Source: Haloarcula rubripromontorii
GTDB taxonomy: Archaea > Halobacteriota > Halobacteria > Halobacteriales > Haloarculaceae
Reading direction: 5' to 3'
Assembly: GCF_001280425.1 (NCBI RefSeq)
Contig: NZ_LIUF01000001.1
Location: 1 to 64,000, forward strand
Length of the DNA: 64,000 nucleotides
Shown in pieces: positions 51,971 through 61,411 of this stretch. Position 1 is the stretch's first letter, and each line of letters begins with the position of its first letter. The position numbers and the translations under genes are program-made. The notes beneath the pieces were generated by a model. The model was given only the letters and a program-made list of their open reading frames with translations, made no database searches and was not told where the DNA came from.

Positions 51971-52005
51971 TCCGTCACCGACACTGCATCTCCGCTGCGA
52001 GCCCC

Positions 52006-52419
52006 CTATTTTGCGATTGCAATCGCGCCCCGCCAGAGCAACAGCAGCATACCACCGACGAGCATGGACACGAGTGCGAACGTCAGCGCCGCATTACCGG
52101 GGAACAGCGCCGTTGACCGGAGTCCCTGTGCGATTCCAACTGCCAGCGCCCACCCCACGATAGTACGGCCGAGAGCCGTTCGAACCGTCGCGGTTGCGGC
52201 GGCGGTGTACAGTCCCCCAAATCCCGCGACGAGGAGCCAGCCGATATAAAAAGGCGTCAGCGTCCCGGCGAACCGACCCGGATTGAGTATCGGATTGATG
52301 CCGTGGGTCACCTCGCCGACGCCGACGAACACGGCAATCGCCAGCAGGTCGCCGACAGCGAGCAGTGCCGTCCGAGTGGACAGTTCGATACGACCGTTCC
52401 CCACCGTCGAGACGCTCAT
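52006..52419 (-). CDS. DUF3054 family membrane protein
   Basis: 137 residues with four spans: TALLAVGDLLAIAVFVGVGE, FYIGWLLVAGFGGLYTAAAT, LGRTIVGWALAVGIAQGLRS and ALTFALVSMLVGGMLLLLWR. The GEVTHG motif after span one and the FAGTLTPFYIGW sequence match DUF3054. Start at 52419 (MSVSTVGN) is chosen; the longer frame is antisense to the GNAT promoter. Function unknown. Confidence 0.82.
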   Translation of the reverse strand: MSVSTVGNGRIELSTRTALLAVGDLLAIAVFVGVGEVTHGINPILNPGRFAGTLTPFYIGWLLVAGFGGLYTAAATATVRTALGRTIVGWALAVGIAQGLRSTALFPGNAALTFALVSMLVGGMLLLLWRGAIAIAK

Positions 52420-52530
52420 ACAGGCCGTTCCGGCTCCGGACACTTCGCTCTCCCGGATTCGACGACGGCGGCTGGAACCTTGGAACAGGGACCAGTACTG
52501 ATTACAGTGGGCGGCCCGTTCAGTTGGACA

Positions 52531-53079
52531 ATGGAGTTCACGCTGCTTGGCTGGCCCGAGGACGGACACCGACTCCGACTGGACCACGAGCAGTTCGCGT
52601 ACGCGGGGAAGTTCGTGATGACCTCGACCGGAAAGGCCGTCGTCGGCGACGATGGGGTGGTGGCCGCGGCTGCGTTCGATGCCGACCGGACGGACCCCGA
52701 CACCCTCTGTGTCCGGTACATCACCGTTCGGCAGGACCGGCAGGGGGACCGACTCGGTGCCCGTCTCCTCCGGTTCGTCCGAGAGCGGGCCACGGACCGG
52801 GGTTTCGAGCGTGTGTCCATCGGCGTCAACAACCCCTTTTCGTATCAGGCCGCCTACCGGGCCGGGTTCTGCTTCAGCGGCGCGGAGTCGGGGATGGCCG
52901 AACTCGACCTCATCTGGCCAGGCGACCGCAGTACCGAGCGGTATCAGGCCGGGCTTGACCTGTTTCGCGAGCGCGACCTCTCACCGGAAGAGGAGTCGTT
53001 CCTCACGGCAAAAGCCGACGCTGACCCGCCGTCTATTCTCGGCGACTGGGACGACCGGCCAGCCGCACGGACCGACTGA
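52531..53079 (+). CDS. GNAT family N-acetyltransferase
   Basis: 182 residues. The acetyl-CoA loop is RQDRQGDRLGARLLRFVRER (about 72-91), followed by GFERVSIGVNNPFSYQAAYR and AGFCFSGAESGMAELDLIWP. Substrate unknown. TATA-like ATTACAG lies about 27 nt before the ATG at 52531. Divergent from the DUF3054 gene. Confidence 0.82.
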   Translation: MEFTLLGWPEDGHRLRLDHEQFAYAGKFVMTSTGKAVVGDDGVVAAAAFDADRTDPDTLCVRYITVRQDRQGDRLGARLLRFVRERATDRGFERVSIGVNNPFSYQAAYRAGFCFSGAESGMAELDLIWPGDRSTERYQAGLDLFRERDLSPEEESFLTAKADADPPSILGDWDDRPAARTD

Positions 53080-53170
53080 GTCGCTCGCCGTTGTCGACCT
53101 GTCTCGTCTTGGAGCGGAGTAGTACCTCGTCTCCGAGGGATTCAAGCGGCTGTCGGCCAAAGGCCTGCCA

Positions 53171-54151
53171 ATGGGAAACGCTGATTTACGGTCGCTTGCG
53201 GCGCTGTCGGACGTGTCGTTCGGCGACCTCGGTGGGAGTGTCGTCGCCGTTGACGCCCACAACTGGCTCTATCGCTATCTGACAACGACGGTGAAGTTCA
53301 CCAGTGAGTCGAAATACACCACCAGTGACGGCGAGGAGGTGGCAAACCTCATCGGCGTCGTTCAGGGCCTGCCGAAGTTCTTCGAACACGACATGACGCC
53401 GGTGTTCGTCTTCGACGGTGCGGTCACCGACCTCAAAGACGACGAGGTCGAGAAACGCCGCGAACAGCGAGCGAAGTACGAGTCCGAACTCGAAGCGGCC
53501 CGCGAGGCGGGTGACAGCACCCGTGTCGCCAAGCTCGACTCTCGAACCCAGCGACTGACCGACACTATCGTCGACACGACGCGGGACCTGCTTGCGCTAC
53601 TCGACGTCCCTATCGTCGACGCCCCGGCAGAAGGCGAGGGGCAGGCGTCAGTGATGGCCCGGCGGGGAGACGTGGACTACGTCGGGACCGAAGACTACGA
53701 CGCGCTCCTGTTCGGTGCGCCGATGACGCTCCGGCAGATTACGTCGAAGGGTGACCCCGAGCTGATGGACTTCGAGGCCACGCTTGCGCAGCACGACCTC
53801 ACCTGGGAGCAGCTGGTCGACGCGGCGATTCTGATGGGTACAGACTTCAACGAGGGGATTTCCGGTATCGGGCCAAAGACAGCCGTCAAGGAACTCCACG
53901 AGTACGGCGACCTCTACGCGGTGCTTGAGGCCCGCGGAGAACACATCGACCACGCCGACCGTATTCGGACCCTGTTTCTCGACCCCGCAGCCACCGACGA
54001 CTACGAGATCCCGGACAGCATCGAGCCGGACATCGATGCCGCTAGGGCGTTCGTCACGGAGCAGTGGGAGGTCGACGCCGACGAAGTCGCTCGCGGGTTC
54101 GAGCGCATCGACGACTCGGTCGTCCAGACCGGGCTCGACCGCTGGTCCTGA
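53171..54151 (+). CDS. fen1: Flap endonuclease 1
   Basis: Removes 5' flaps in Okazaki-fragment maturation and repair. The 326-residue protein has [17 protein letters not shown], the flap region [69 protein letters not shown] (helix-hairpin-helix) and a C-terminal PCNA-binding motif, QTGLDRWS. The ATG begins [13 protein letters not shown] as in archaeal FEN1. Confidence 0.95.
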   Translation: MGNADLRSLAALSDVSFGDLGGSVVAVDAHNWLYRYLTTTVKFTSESKYTTSDGEEVANLIGVVQGLPKFFEHDMTPVFVFDGAVTDLKDDEVEKRREQRAKYESELEAAREAGDSTRVAKLDSRTQRLTDTIVDTTRDLLALLDVPIVDAPAEGEGQASVMARRGDVDYVGTEDYDALLFGAPMTLRQITSKGDPELMDFEATLAQHDLTWEQLVDAAILMGTDFNEGISGIGPKTAVKELHEYGDLYAVLEARGEHIDHADRIRTLFLDPAATDDYEIPDSIEPDIDAARAFVTEQWEVDADEVARGFERIDDSVVQTGLDRWS

Positions 54152-54204
54152 GGGCGAAGGCCTCCGGCTGTCCGACAGTACAGTAAAAGCGCGGCAGTTG
54201 CGGC

Positions 54205-55344
54205 TCAGACGACGGATTCGACCGTTTCGATCTCGTCGAGCGTGCGGTTCCGGATCGCCTGGCCGCTCTCCGTGTCGAAGAGGTGAATCGCGTTCTCGGG
54301 GAACCGGACTTTGACGCGCTGGCCGGCCTTGAGCTGTTTCATCCCACCGACTGTCGCGATGAACTGGTCGTCCATCGACTCATCGAACTGCAGGTGGGCC
54401 GTGTTCTCGTTTCCGCGTGGCTCGACGACGTGGACCGTCGAATCGAACACGTTCGGACTGGTGTCGCTCTGGACGAACTCGATGTCTTCGGGTCTGATGC
54501 CCAGCGTGATGTCGCTCGTCCCCTCGACGGCGGCAACCGTCTCGTCGCTGAGTTCGTACTCGAACCACTCGCCTTTGAGCGTCGACCCCTCCAGCGTCAT
54601 CGGGAAGAAGTTCATCGACGGCTCGCCGATGAAGCCGGCGACAAAGAGATTGTTCGGCTCGTGGTAACACTCGAGCGGCGTCGCACACTGCTGGAGGACG
54701 CCGTCGTTGAGGATGGCGATGCGGTCGCTCATCGTCATCGCCTCCGTCTGGTCGTGGGTGACGTACACCGTCGTCACGTCGAGGTCATGCTGGAGTTCCT
54801 GCAGTTCGGTCCGCATCTCGGCTTTGAGCTTCGCGTCTAGGTTCGCCAGCGGCTCGTCCATCAGGAACACTTCGGGGTCCCGGACAATCGCGCGGCCCAG
54901 CGCCACGCGCTGTTGCTGGCCGCCCGAGAGTTCGCCGGGCTTGCGGTCGATGAGCTCGAAGATGCCCATGTCCTTACACGCCTGCTCGACGCGCTCGTTG
55001 ATTTCGTCGTCGGGCATATCCGTCGACTCCTCCAGCCCGAAGGCCATGTTCTCCCGCACGGTCATATGCGGGTACAGCGCGTATGACTGGAACACCATCG
55101 CCACGTTCCGGCGGGCCGGCGGCTGATCGTTGATAATCTGGCCGTCCAGCCGGATCTCCCCGCGCGTGATGTCTTCGAGCCCGGCAATCATCCGCAGCGT
55201 CGTCGACTTGCCACAGCCGGATGGACCGACGACACAGAGGAACTCGCCGTCCTCGATGTCGACCGATACCTCGTCGACCGCGATGATTTCGCCGTCGTCG
55301 TCTTGGAACGTCTTCGTTACCTCGTCCAGTGTGAGTTGTGCCAT
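54205..55344 (-). CDS. Sugar-type ABC transporter ATP-binding protein (MalK/UgpC family)
   Basis: 379 residues. Walker A VVGPSGCGKSTTLRMIAG (about 38-55), signature LSGGQQQRVALGRAIV, Walker B VFLMDEPLANLDAKL, H-loop VYVTHDQTEAMTM, then a C-terminal TOBE/OB regulatory domain of about 140 residues (GIRPEDIEF, GQRVKVRFPENAIHLFD). Last gene of a permease-permease-ATPase operon. Sugar specificity is not encoded by motifs. Confidence 0.93.
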   Translation of the reverse strand: MAQLTLDEVTKTFQDDDGEIIAVDEVSVDIEDGEFLCVVGPSGCGKSTTLRMIAGLEDITRGEIRLDGQIINDQPPARRNVAMVFQSYALYPHMTVRENMAFGLEESTDMPDDEINERVEQACKDMGIFELIDRKPGELSGGQQQRVALGRAIVRDPEVFLMDEPLANLDAKLKAEMRTELQELQHDLDVTTVYVTHDQTEAMTMSDRIAILNDGVLQQCATPLECYHEPNNLFVAGFIGEPSMNFFPMTLEGSTLKGEWFEYELSDETVAAVEGTSDITLGIRPEDIEFVQSDTSPNVFDSTVHVVEPRGNENTAHLQFDESMDDQFIATVGGMKQLKAGQRVKVRFPENAIHLFDTESGQAIRNRTLDEIETVESVV

Positions 55345-55361
55345 TGTGAATGCCTCCGTGA

Positions 55362-56291
55362 TTATTCTCCAGCGACGCCTTTCGCGAACTGTTCGCCGAA
55401 CATGATGTAGACGAGCAGCGTCGGAAGTGCTGCGACGATGGCCCCTGCCATCGTGGTGTTGAACGACTGGACGACCCCGCCAGTGAGCGCCGCGAGGCGC
55501 TGGGTCGCCACCTGCGAAGCCGGTTCGTTGACGAGTACGAGCGCGAACAACAGGTCGTTGTACACCTGCGTGAACTGGTAAATGAGCGTCACCGCGAACA
55601 TCGGCAGCGACAGCGGAAGGATGATGTTGCGGTAGATGCTGAACGCGCTCGCGCCGTCGAGGCGAGCGGCCTCGATCATCTCGTCGGAGATGCTCTGATA
55701 GTACGACCGGAACAGCAGCGTACAGATCGGAATCCCGTACGCCGCGTGGGTGATCGACAGCTGCAGCAGCTGTACGTACCCGTTACGGCTCGGATACTGC
55801 CAGTTACCGCCCGTGATGAAGCCAAAGACGGTGTTGACGAAGCCGTTGAGCAGCCCCGGAAGCACCTGGAACCAGAACTGTGCCAGCGGGACCAGCACAG
55901 CCTGGTATGGGATGAAGATGCCTGCGATGATGAGGACGACCACGCCGACCTGGCCGCGCCAGCTAATCGTCGTCAGTCCGTACGCGGTCATACTGCCCAG
56001 CAGCGCCGACACAATTGTCGCGGGAATCGCCATCAGCAGCGAGTTCAGCAGTCCCGGCCGAAGCGTGTTCCAGGCAGTGGCGAGCGCATCGAGTGTGAAG
56101 CCGTCACCGCCCGGCGGCGCGAACGGGAGCGTTCGGGCGAACGCGCTCTCGGTCTTGAACATCGTCATCACGGCCGTCTCCACCGGGAAGAGGTAGAAGA
56201 CGATACCCGCCAGCAGGAGGGCATACAGGCCGAGACGGCTGTTCTCTGTACTGCGAAGTTCGTCGATGAAACCCCCATCTCTAATGCTCAT
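55362..56291 (-). CDS. Sugar ABC transporter permease (MalG type)
   Basis: 309 residues with six spans and the binding-protein-dependent permease loop EAARLDGASAFSIYRNIILP (about 205-224). It overlaps the preceding permease by 4 nt. Forms the second half of the channel with the MalF-like partner. Confidence 0.92.
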   Translation of the reverse strand: MSIRDGGFIDELRSTENSRLGLYALLLAGIVFYLFPVETAVMTMFKTESAFARTLPFAPPGGDGFTLDALATAWNTLRPGLLNSLLMAIPATIVSALLGSMTAYGLTTISWRGQVGVVVLIIAGIFIPYQAVLVPLAQFWFQVLPGLLNGFVNTVFGFITGGNWQYPSRNGYVQLLQLSITHAAYGIPICTLLFRSYYQSISDEMIEAARLDGASAFSIYRNIILPLSLPMFAVTLIYQFTQVYNDLLFALVLVNEPASQVATQRLAALTGGVVQSFNTTMAGAIVAALPTLLVYIMFGEQFAKGVAGE

Positions 56292-57352
56292 AGTTCACCC
56301 CGTCGGTATTCGCTGTAGAGGTACGGTCCGATGACCAGCAGTGCGAGCGCAAACAGCACGATAGCGACGGCGGACCCGTACGCCCACTGCAGGCTGTCGA
56401 ACGCGACCCGATACATCATCGTCGCCAGAATGTCCATGTTCGCCCCCGGCTGTGAGCCACGGAGCGCGTAGATGAAGTCGAACGCTTTCAGCGCAAACAC
56501 CATCAGCACCACTGACGCAGACACGGCGGAGGCTCGGAGTTGCGGGATGATTACCCGTGCGTACAGCCGAACCGTGGACGCGCCGTCGACCCGCGCAGCC
56601 TCGTAGTGTTCGGTTGGAATCGCCCGGAGGCCGGCGAGGAAGACGACCATCGCGTAACCGCTGAACTGCCAGATGAGCGCAAAGATGACCGCCGCCAACG
56701 CGGTCGTGTTCCAGGAGAGCCACTGAATAACCTCGGCGTTGACTCCGGCCGGGCGGAGCAGTCCCACGATGGCTCCTTCGAGGTTGAACAGCCGGAGGAA
56801 CTGATTGAGCACGCCGTTGCGGGCGTTGTACACCCACGCCCACATCGTCGCCGTGACGACGAACGAGAGGCTCATCGGGAGCAGGTAGATGGTCCGGAAC
56901 GTATTCTCGAAGCGTATCTGCTGATCGATAAGGATGGCCACGAACAGGCCAAGCGCCAGACAGAGGACAGTGAACACGACAAGTAACACCACCGTATTCT
57001 GTGCCGCCTGCCAGAACGCCCCGTCGCTCAGCAAACGGCTGTACATGCTGAGATCGAAAGTCTCGTACTGCGCACCGCCCAGGCCGTTGTAGTCAGTTAG
57101 CGACAGGAGGAAGTTCCAGGCGATAGCGCCGTAGACAAAAAAGCCCGCAAACAGGACTGGCGGCAGCCAGAACGGGGCGGATTCGATGAGTTCCCACTCG
57201 ACCGGCAGTGAGTTCCGGAGCGAGTCTCTCCGGGTCGTTTTCACCGTCGCTCCGCCGTCTGTTGCCAGTTGGTCGCCGTCCGATTCGTCTCTCGATACCG
57301 CCGACCGGAGCCGACCCCCGGTGGCGAGGAGTCTACTGAGTATCTCGCGCAT
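56288..57352 (-). CDS. Sugar ABC transporter permease (MalF type)
   Basis: 354 residues. About 50 cytoplasmic residues precede six spans; the ATPase-docking loop is EAARVDGASTVRLYARVIIP (about 257-276). First gene of the importer operon. No substrate-binding protein lies upstream within 560 nt, so the binding protein is encoded elsewhere or was lost. Confidence 0.92.
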   Translation of the reverse strand: MREILSRLLATGGRLRSAVSRDESDGDQLATDGGATVKTTRRDSLRNSLPVEWELIESAPFWLPPVLFAGFFVYGAIAWNFLLSLTDYNGLGGAQYETFDLSMYSRLLSDGAFWQAAQNTVVLLVVFTVLCLALGLFVAILIDQQIRFENTFRTIYLLPMSLSFVVTATMWAWVYNARNGVLNQFLRLFNLEGAIVGLLRPAGVNAEVIQWLSWNTTALAAVIFALIWQFSGYAMVVFLAGLRAIPTEHYEAARVDGASTVRLYARVIIPQLRASAVSASVVLMVFALKAFDFIYALRGSQPGANMDILATMMYRVAFDSLQWAYGSAVAIVLFALALLVIGPYLYSEYRRGEL

Positions 57353-57916
57353 GGTTTGTCAGTGGTTCGCCGACGTGAGTTCGCCGTCCATCGTCCCGAC
57401 GGATGTGTCGTCAGTCACATAGGCTCGCCAGCTAGCACGCGCGGAAACCACGCGACCCGCACAGCCTGTCGCACCAACACAGGCTGGCGGCCGACATGGG
57501 TACGCCGTGTGACGGGTGTGCCATCCCGTCGTCGTGCCGAGCGGGCGAGCGGTTGCAACGCGGCGGGTACACCGGCTGCGAGCGATCACGAGGGTCACGT
57601 CCGTCGGTGTCCCATTGGCCCCAACAGCCGACGACGGCAGCAACACACTGCAGTCACCGGATATCGTAGGGCATCAGTCATGAACGTCTCTGTGGCGTCG
57701 AACTCATGGTAAGTGGAGAGAGATTCTACTTAATATTTCCGAATGATAATACACGTTTATTCAAGTCCTGAGTTCTGAACCCCACGGTCTATGCTGGCCG
57801 ACTAGGGACTCGGTACAGCCCGTGAGTGATTGTCCCGGCGGTTACAGGGCTGTGCCGAGTGCTGTCCCGACTCGTACCGGTGGGTTTTACGACCGGGCGG
57901 ACCACCCCCCGGACGT
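57353..57916. other. 564-nt region upstream of the importer and fumC
   Basis: No convincing gene. GAAATATTAAGTAG (minus, 57744-57731) is a good TATA-like box for the importer, giving a leader of about 350-380 nt, far longer than usual here. TTTTACGA (57885-57892) fits fumC. An open frame on the minus strand (57646-57359) lacks haloarchaeal codon use and is not called. Confidence 0.5.
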
Positions 57917-59323
57917 ATGACCGACGAGTACCGGACAGAGCAGGATAGCCTCGGTGAGATGCAGGTGCCAGCCGACGCGTACTGGGGCGCACAGACGCAA
58001 CGCGCCGTCGAGAACTTCCCGATCAGCGACGTAACCTTCGGGCGGCGGTTCATCCGCGCCCTCGGCGTCGTCAAGAAGGCGGCCGCGCAGGCGAACCGCG
58101 ACCTCGGAACGGTTCCGGAGGACAAGGCGGACTGTATCGTCGAGGCCGCCGACGAGGTCATCGCCGGCGAGCACGACGACCAGTTCCCCGTCGACGTGTT
58201 CCAGACCGGCTCGGGCACGTCCTCGAACATGAACGCGAACGAGGTCATCTCGAACCGCGCCACGGAGCTGTACGGCGGCGACATCGGGACCCGTGAGATT
58301 CACCCGAACGACCACGTCAACTTCGGTCAGTCCAGTAACGACGTGATTCCGACGGCGATGCACGTCGCGGCCCTCGAAGCGGTCGAGAAGGACGTCATTC
58401 CCGGCCTGAAGACGCTACGCGACGAACTCGACGCCAAGGAAGACGAGTTCGAGAACGTCGTCAAGACCGGTCGAACGCACCTGCAGGATGCGACCCCGGT
58501 GACGCTCGGTCAGGAGTTCTCAGGCTACCGAACGCAGGTCGAGAAGGGCATCTCCCGCGTGCAAGACGTTCACGGTCGCCTCTCCGAACTCGCGCTCGGT
58601 GGGACCGCGGTCGGGACTGGCCTGAACACGCATCCCGAGTTCCCGGCGAAGGCAGCCGAGTACATCAGCGAAGAGACGGACCTGAGTTTCCGCGAGGCCG
58701 ACAACCACTTCGAGGCCCAGGCCGCTCACGACGCGATGTCCGAGGCCCACGGCGCGCTCCGGACCGTCGCCGGCTCGCTGAACAAGATCGCCAACGACCT
58801 GCGGCTGCTCGCCTCCGGCCCGCGCAACGGCCTCGGCGAGATCGACCAGCCGGAGAATCAGCCCGGCTCCTCGATCATGCCCGGGAAAATCAACCCCGTC
58901 GTCGCCGAGGCGGTCAATCAGGTCCACAAACAGGTCGTCGGCAACGACGCCGCCGTCTCGGCCGGCGCGGCCGAGGGCCAGATAGACCTGAACCTCTACA
59001 AGCCCGTGCTGGCCTCGAACTTCCTGCAGTCGGCACAGCTCATCGCCAACAGCAGCGCGGTGTTCGGCGAGAAGTTCGTCGCCAAACTCGAAGCTGACGC
59101 CGACCACTGCGCCGAACGCGTCGAGCAGAGCATGGCGCTGGCGACGGCGCTCAACCCAGCCATCGGCTACGACAAGGCCAGCAAGGTCGCGAAGAAAGCA
59201 CTCGCCGAGGAGAAGACCATCCGCGAGGTGGTCCTCGAAGAGGGCTATCTCGATGAGGACGAAGTCGACGATGTACTTGACCCCGAGAAGATGACGAAGC
59301 GTGGCATCCTCGGCGACGAGTAG
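57917..59323 (+). CDS. fumC: Fumarate hydratase class II
   Basis: 468-residue TCA-cycle enzyme. Motifs: MQVPADAYWGAQTQRAVENF, FQTGSGTSSNMNANEVISNR, HVNFGQSSNDVIPTAMHVAA, GRTHLQDATPVTLGQEFSGY and the signature GSSIMPGKINPV. These define class II fumarase rather than aspartase because of the downstream sequence. Start at 57917 follows the TATA spacing. Confidence 0.95.
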   Translation: MTDEYRTEQDSLGEMQVPADAYWGAQTQRAVENFPISDVTFGRRFIRALGVVKKAAAQANRDLGTVPEDKADCIVEAADEVIAGEHDDQFPVDVFQTGSGTSSNMNANEVISNRATELYGGDIGTREIHPNDHVNFGQSSNDVIPTAMHVAALEAVEKDVIPGLKTLRDELDAKEDEFENVVKTGRTHLQDATPVTLGQEFSGYRTQVEKGISRVQDVHGRLSELALGGTAVGTGLNTHPEFPAKAAEYISEETDLSFREADNHFEAQAAHDAMSEAHGALRTVAGSLNKIANDLRLLASGPRNGLGEIDQPENQPGSSIMPGKINPVVAEAVNQVHKQVVGNDAAVSAGAAEGQIDLNLYKPVLASNFLQSAQLIANSSAVFGEKFVAKLEADADHCAERVEQSMALATALNPAIGYDKASKVAKKALAEEKTIREVVLEEGYLDEDEVDDVLDPEKMTKRGILGDE

Positions 59324-59536
59324 GACGGCTGAGCGAAGCGAACCATCCGGATAAGCGAGCGGGAAGCGGTAGCGACTCGCGAGGGCGCGAACGGAGTGAG
59401 CAGCCCTCGGAAATGCGGGCGGCGCGAACGTCACGTAGCCCGGCGGTCGCGCCACCAAACTCGGCATGTCCCTCTGCTGGGACGGCGACGCACTCGGACC
59501 AGACGGCCCCGATAGTGGCTACGGCCGTCTCCGCTC

Positions 59537-60040
59537 TCAGATCAGTGACTCGTCGTCGAGGACGTAGCGGCTCTCGGGGTAGCGCTCGCCGCCGATTTCG
59601 GTTTCGCTTTCGTCGACGAACTCGAACCCGAAGCCCTCGTAGAACTCGGCTCCCGGCTCGTTCGCCGTGAGCATCATCGCGTTGATCCGCTCGATGTCGT
59701 ACTCGAATAGCTCCTCGCAGGTCCGTTCTAGCAGCGAGCGGCCGATTCCCTCGCGCCTGTAGTCGGGATGGACGTACAGCCGGAGAATATACCCCTCACG
59801 GTCGGTTTCATGCCACGTCGCGTGTGCGAATCCGACGACACGCTCTCCCCGCTCTGCGACCAGCAGGATGGTTTGCGATTCGGCCAGTTCCGATTCGATC
59901 TGTTCGGTCGAATACCAGTCTCGAACGCCGTCCTCGGCCGTCTCGCGGGTGAGGATATCCGGGTAATCCGTCTCCCAGGCCGCCGTCGCGACCTGACTGA
60001 TGGCCGGTACATCGTCCGGAGTTGCCAGCCTCATTGTCAC
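59537..60040 (-). CDS. GNAT family N-acetyltransferase
   Basis: 167 residues. LRLYVHPDYRREGIGRSLLE (about 89-108) is the acetyl-CoA loop and EFYEGFGFEFVDESE the C-terminal strand. RimI-like in length, but the target is unknown. An in-frame ATG at 60034 is a possible alternative start. The 213 nt between it and fumC carries only GC-rich inverted motifs. Confidence 0.85.
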   Translation of the reverse strand: MTMRLATPDDVPAISQVATAAWETDYPDILTRETAEDGVRDWYSTEQIESELAESQTILLVAERGERVVGFAHATWHETDREGYILRLYVHPDYRREGIGRSLLERTCEELFEYDIERINAMMLTANEPGAEFYEGFGFEFVDESETEIGGERYPESRYVLDDESLI

Positions 60041-60159
60041 ATGAAAACGTATGTCATAATCTGTGAAATGTTTTCCCGCGTCAAGTGGAGCGAAATAGCA
60101 GGTCTTCCCTCACCGACTGGGTATGGTCGGCGAAACCGAGTACCAGACACGCAGAATTC

Positions 60160-60172
60160 ATAATATTTTTTG
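60160..60172 (+). promoter_or_regulatory. TATA-like box of the DUF5789 gene
   Basis: ATAATATTTTTTG lies about 30 nt before the preferred ATG at 60199. Confidence 0.55.
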
Positions 60173-60198
60173 ATTAGGAATCCCGAGCTGTGGTACAG

Positions 60199-60495
60199 AT
60201 GCGTTACTCCGAAACGTTGCAGCTGTTCGACCAGGCCTGTGAGTTCCCCGCTGACCACGCCACTGTCGTTCAGCAACTCGGTGACGTCGAGCTGGTCGCC
60301 CAGAACGGCGACTCGGTCGAAATGGGTGAGGTATTGGCCCGGACCAGCGAGGCCACGTACCAGTCCCCAGAGGGGCTGTACAACTCTCTGGTCGGGAATC
60401 TGGACGACGACTTCATCGGCCGGAAGTACTACGACGACCGGGCCGGGAGCACGTCCGGAACCGACGAAGTTCGAACCGAGACAGACCGTCTGTAG
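60199..60495 (+). CDS. DUF5789 family protein
   Basis: 98 residues from ATG 60199: MRYSETLQLFDQACEFPADH, VVQQLGDVELVAQNGDSVEM, EVLARTSEATYQSPEGLYNS and a polar, acidic tail. The mixed beta/alpha pattern is the small haloarchaeal DUF5789 family. Function unknown; single-gene unit. Confidence 0.8.
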   Translation: MRYSETLQLFDQACEFPADHATVVQQLGDVELVAQNGDSVEMGEVLARTSEATYQSPEGLYNSLVGNLDDDFIGRKYYDDRAGSTSGTDEVRTETDRL

Positions 60496-60528
60496 CCGCC
60501 GGGCTGCGGTGCCGCGTGCTGTCCGCAC

Positions 60529-61323
60529 TCAGTTCGCTGGCGTCGATTCGTTGAGCCACGTCGGCCGCTGCACTGTCGTCTCGCCGATATCCTCGTACCA
60601 GAAGCTGTATTCGACGATGCGGTCTTCAGTCCGGTACCAGACGCTGAATCGGCGGACGAGGCCAGCAGGCTCGACCAGCAGTTCGACACGAAACTCCCTC
60701 AACTGTTCGGTCGCCGGAATCTCGCCGCCGGACCCGCGAATCCGGTAGGCTCGGCTGCCGTCCCGCGTGACGACGGTCGTGGTGCTCTGGTTGACCACCG
60801 CGTAACGATTCAGGTAGAATGCCGTCCGGTAGGCGTACTTGTCGCGGCTGAACTGGACCTCGCCGCGCTGGCGTTCGACAGTCCCGTTGTCACGGCGTTC
60901 GTACCAGTTGGTGCCGTCGGCGTAGGTCGACTGTTCGTACCGCTCGACGGTCGCATTCGAGTCGGTCGTTATTCTGACCAGTTCGTCGCGGTACCGCGTC
61001 GGCGATTCGACGGTAACGGTTTCGGCGCGCCGGACGGAACTACTGTCGTTCCCGATCCTGAATTCGCTGTAGCGTTCGTTCAGCGTGTATGTAGTGCCGT
61101 TGACCGCCTGCCGATGAGCCGCCGCCAAGAGGGCAATGTTTTCGAGCCGGTCGGTGGTCACGCCGGGCGGCGGGTCCAGCCTCGTTACCGTGTCCGACTC
61201 CGCTGCTGTCGGGACCGGGGCCGGCGTGACAGTGGGCCGGTCGGTGTTGTCAGTATCGGCGAAGGCGTTACAGCCGGCTGTCAGCAGAAGGACGGTCACC
61301 GCAGCTGTCGACAGCCAGCGCAT
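60529..61323 (-). CDS. Lipoprotein of unknown function
   Basis: 264 residues. The N-terminus ends in a lipobox, VLLLTAGCN, with the modified Cys at about residue 18, so it should be anchored outside the membrane. The rest is beta-rich with many Arg/Tyr (YEQSTYADGTNWYERRDNGT, AYRTAFYLNRYAVVNQSTTT), suggesting a large sandwich fold like other haloarchaeal DUF lipoproteins. Start 61323 removes a leader that is antisense to the gatE promoter. Confidence 0.82.
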   Translation of the reverse strand: MRWLSTAAVTVLLLTAGCNAFADTDNTDRPTVTPAPVPTAAESDTVTRLDPPPGVTTDRLENIALLAAAHRQAVNGTTYTLNERYSEFRIGNDSSSVRRAETVTVESPTRYRDELVRITTDSNATVERYEQSTYADGTNWYERRDNGTVERQRGEVQFSRDKYAYRTAFYLNRYAVVNQSTTTVVTRDGSRAYRIRGSGGEIPATEQLREFRVELLVEPAGLVRRFSVWYRTEDRIVEYSFWYEDIGETTVQRPTWLNESTPAN

Positions 61324-61411
61324 ACTGACAGTGAGGGAGACACGGGCAAAAGCGCGGCGCCGAGCGCGGGAAGGGTGCGTTTTTTGGCCCCCGGTCCCGG
61401 ACACCTCGACA

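Noticed and set aside
57359-57712. A degraded sugar-binding protein upstream of the importer
   Set aside because: No frame keeps signal-peptide, lipobox or binding-protein motifs; only short open frames with poor codon use remain.
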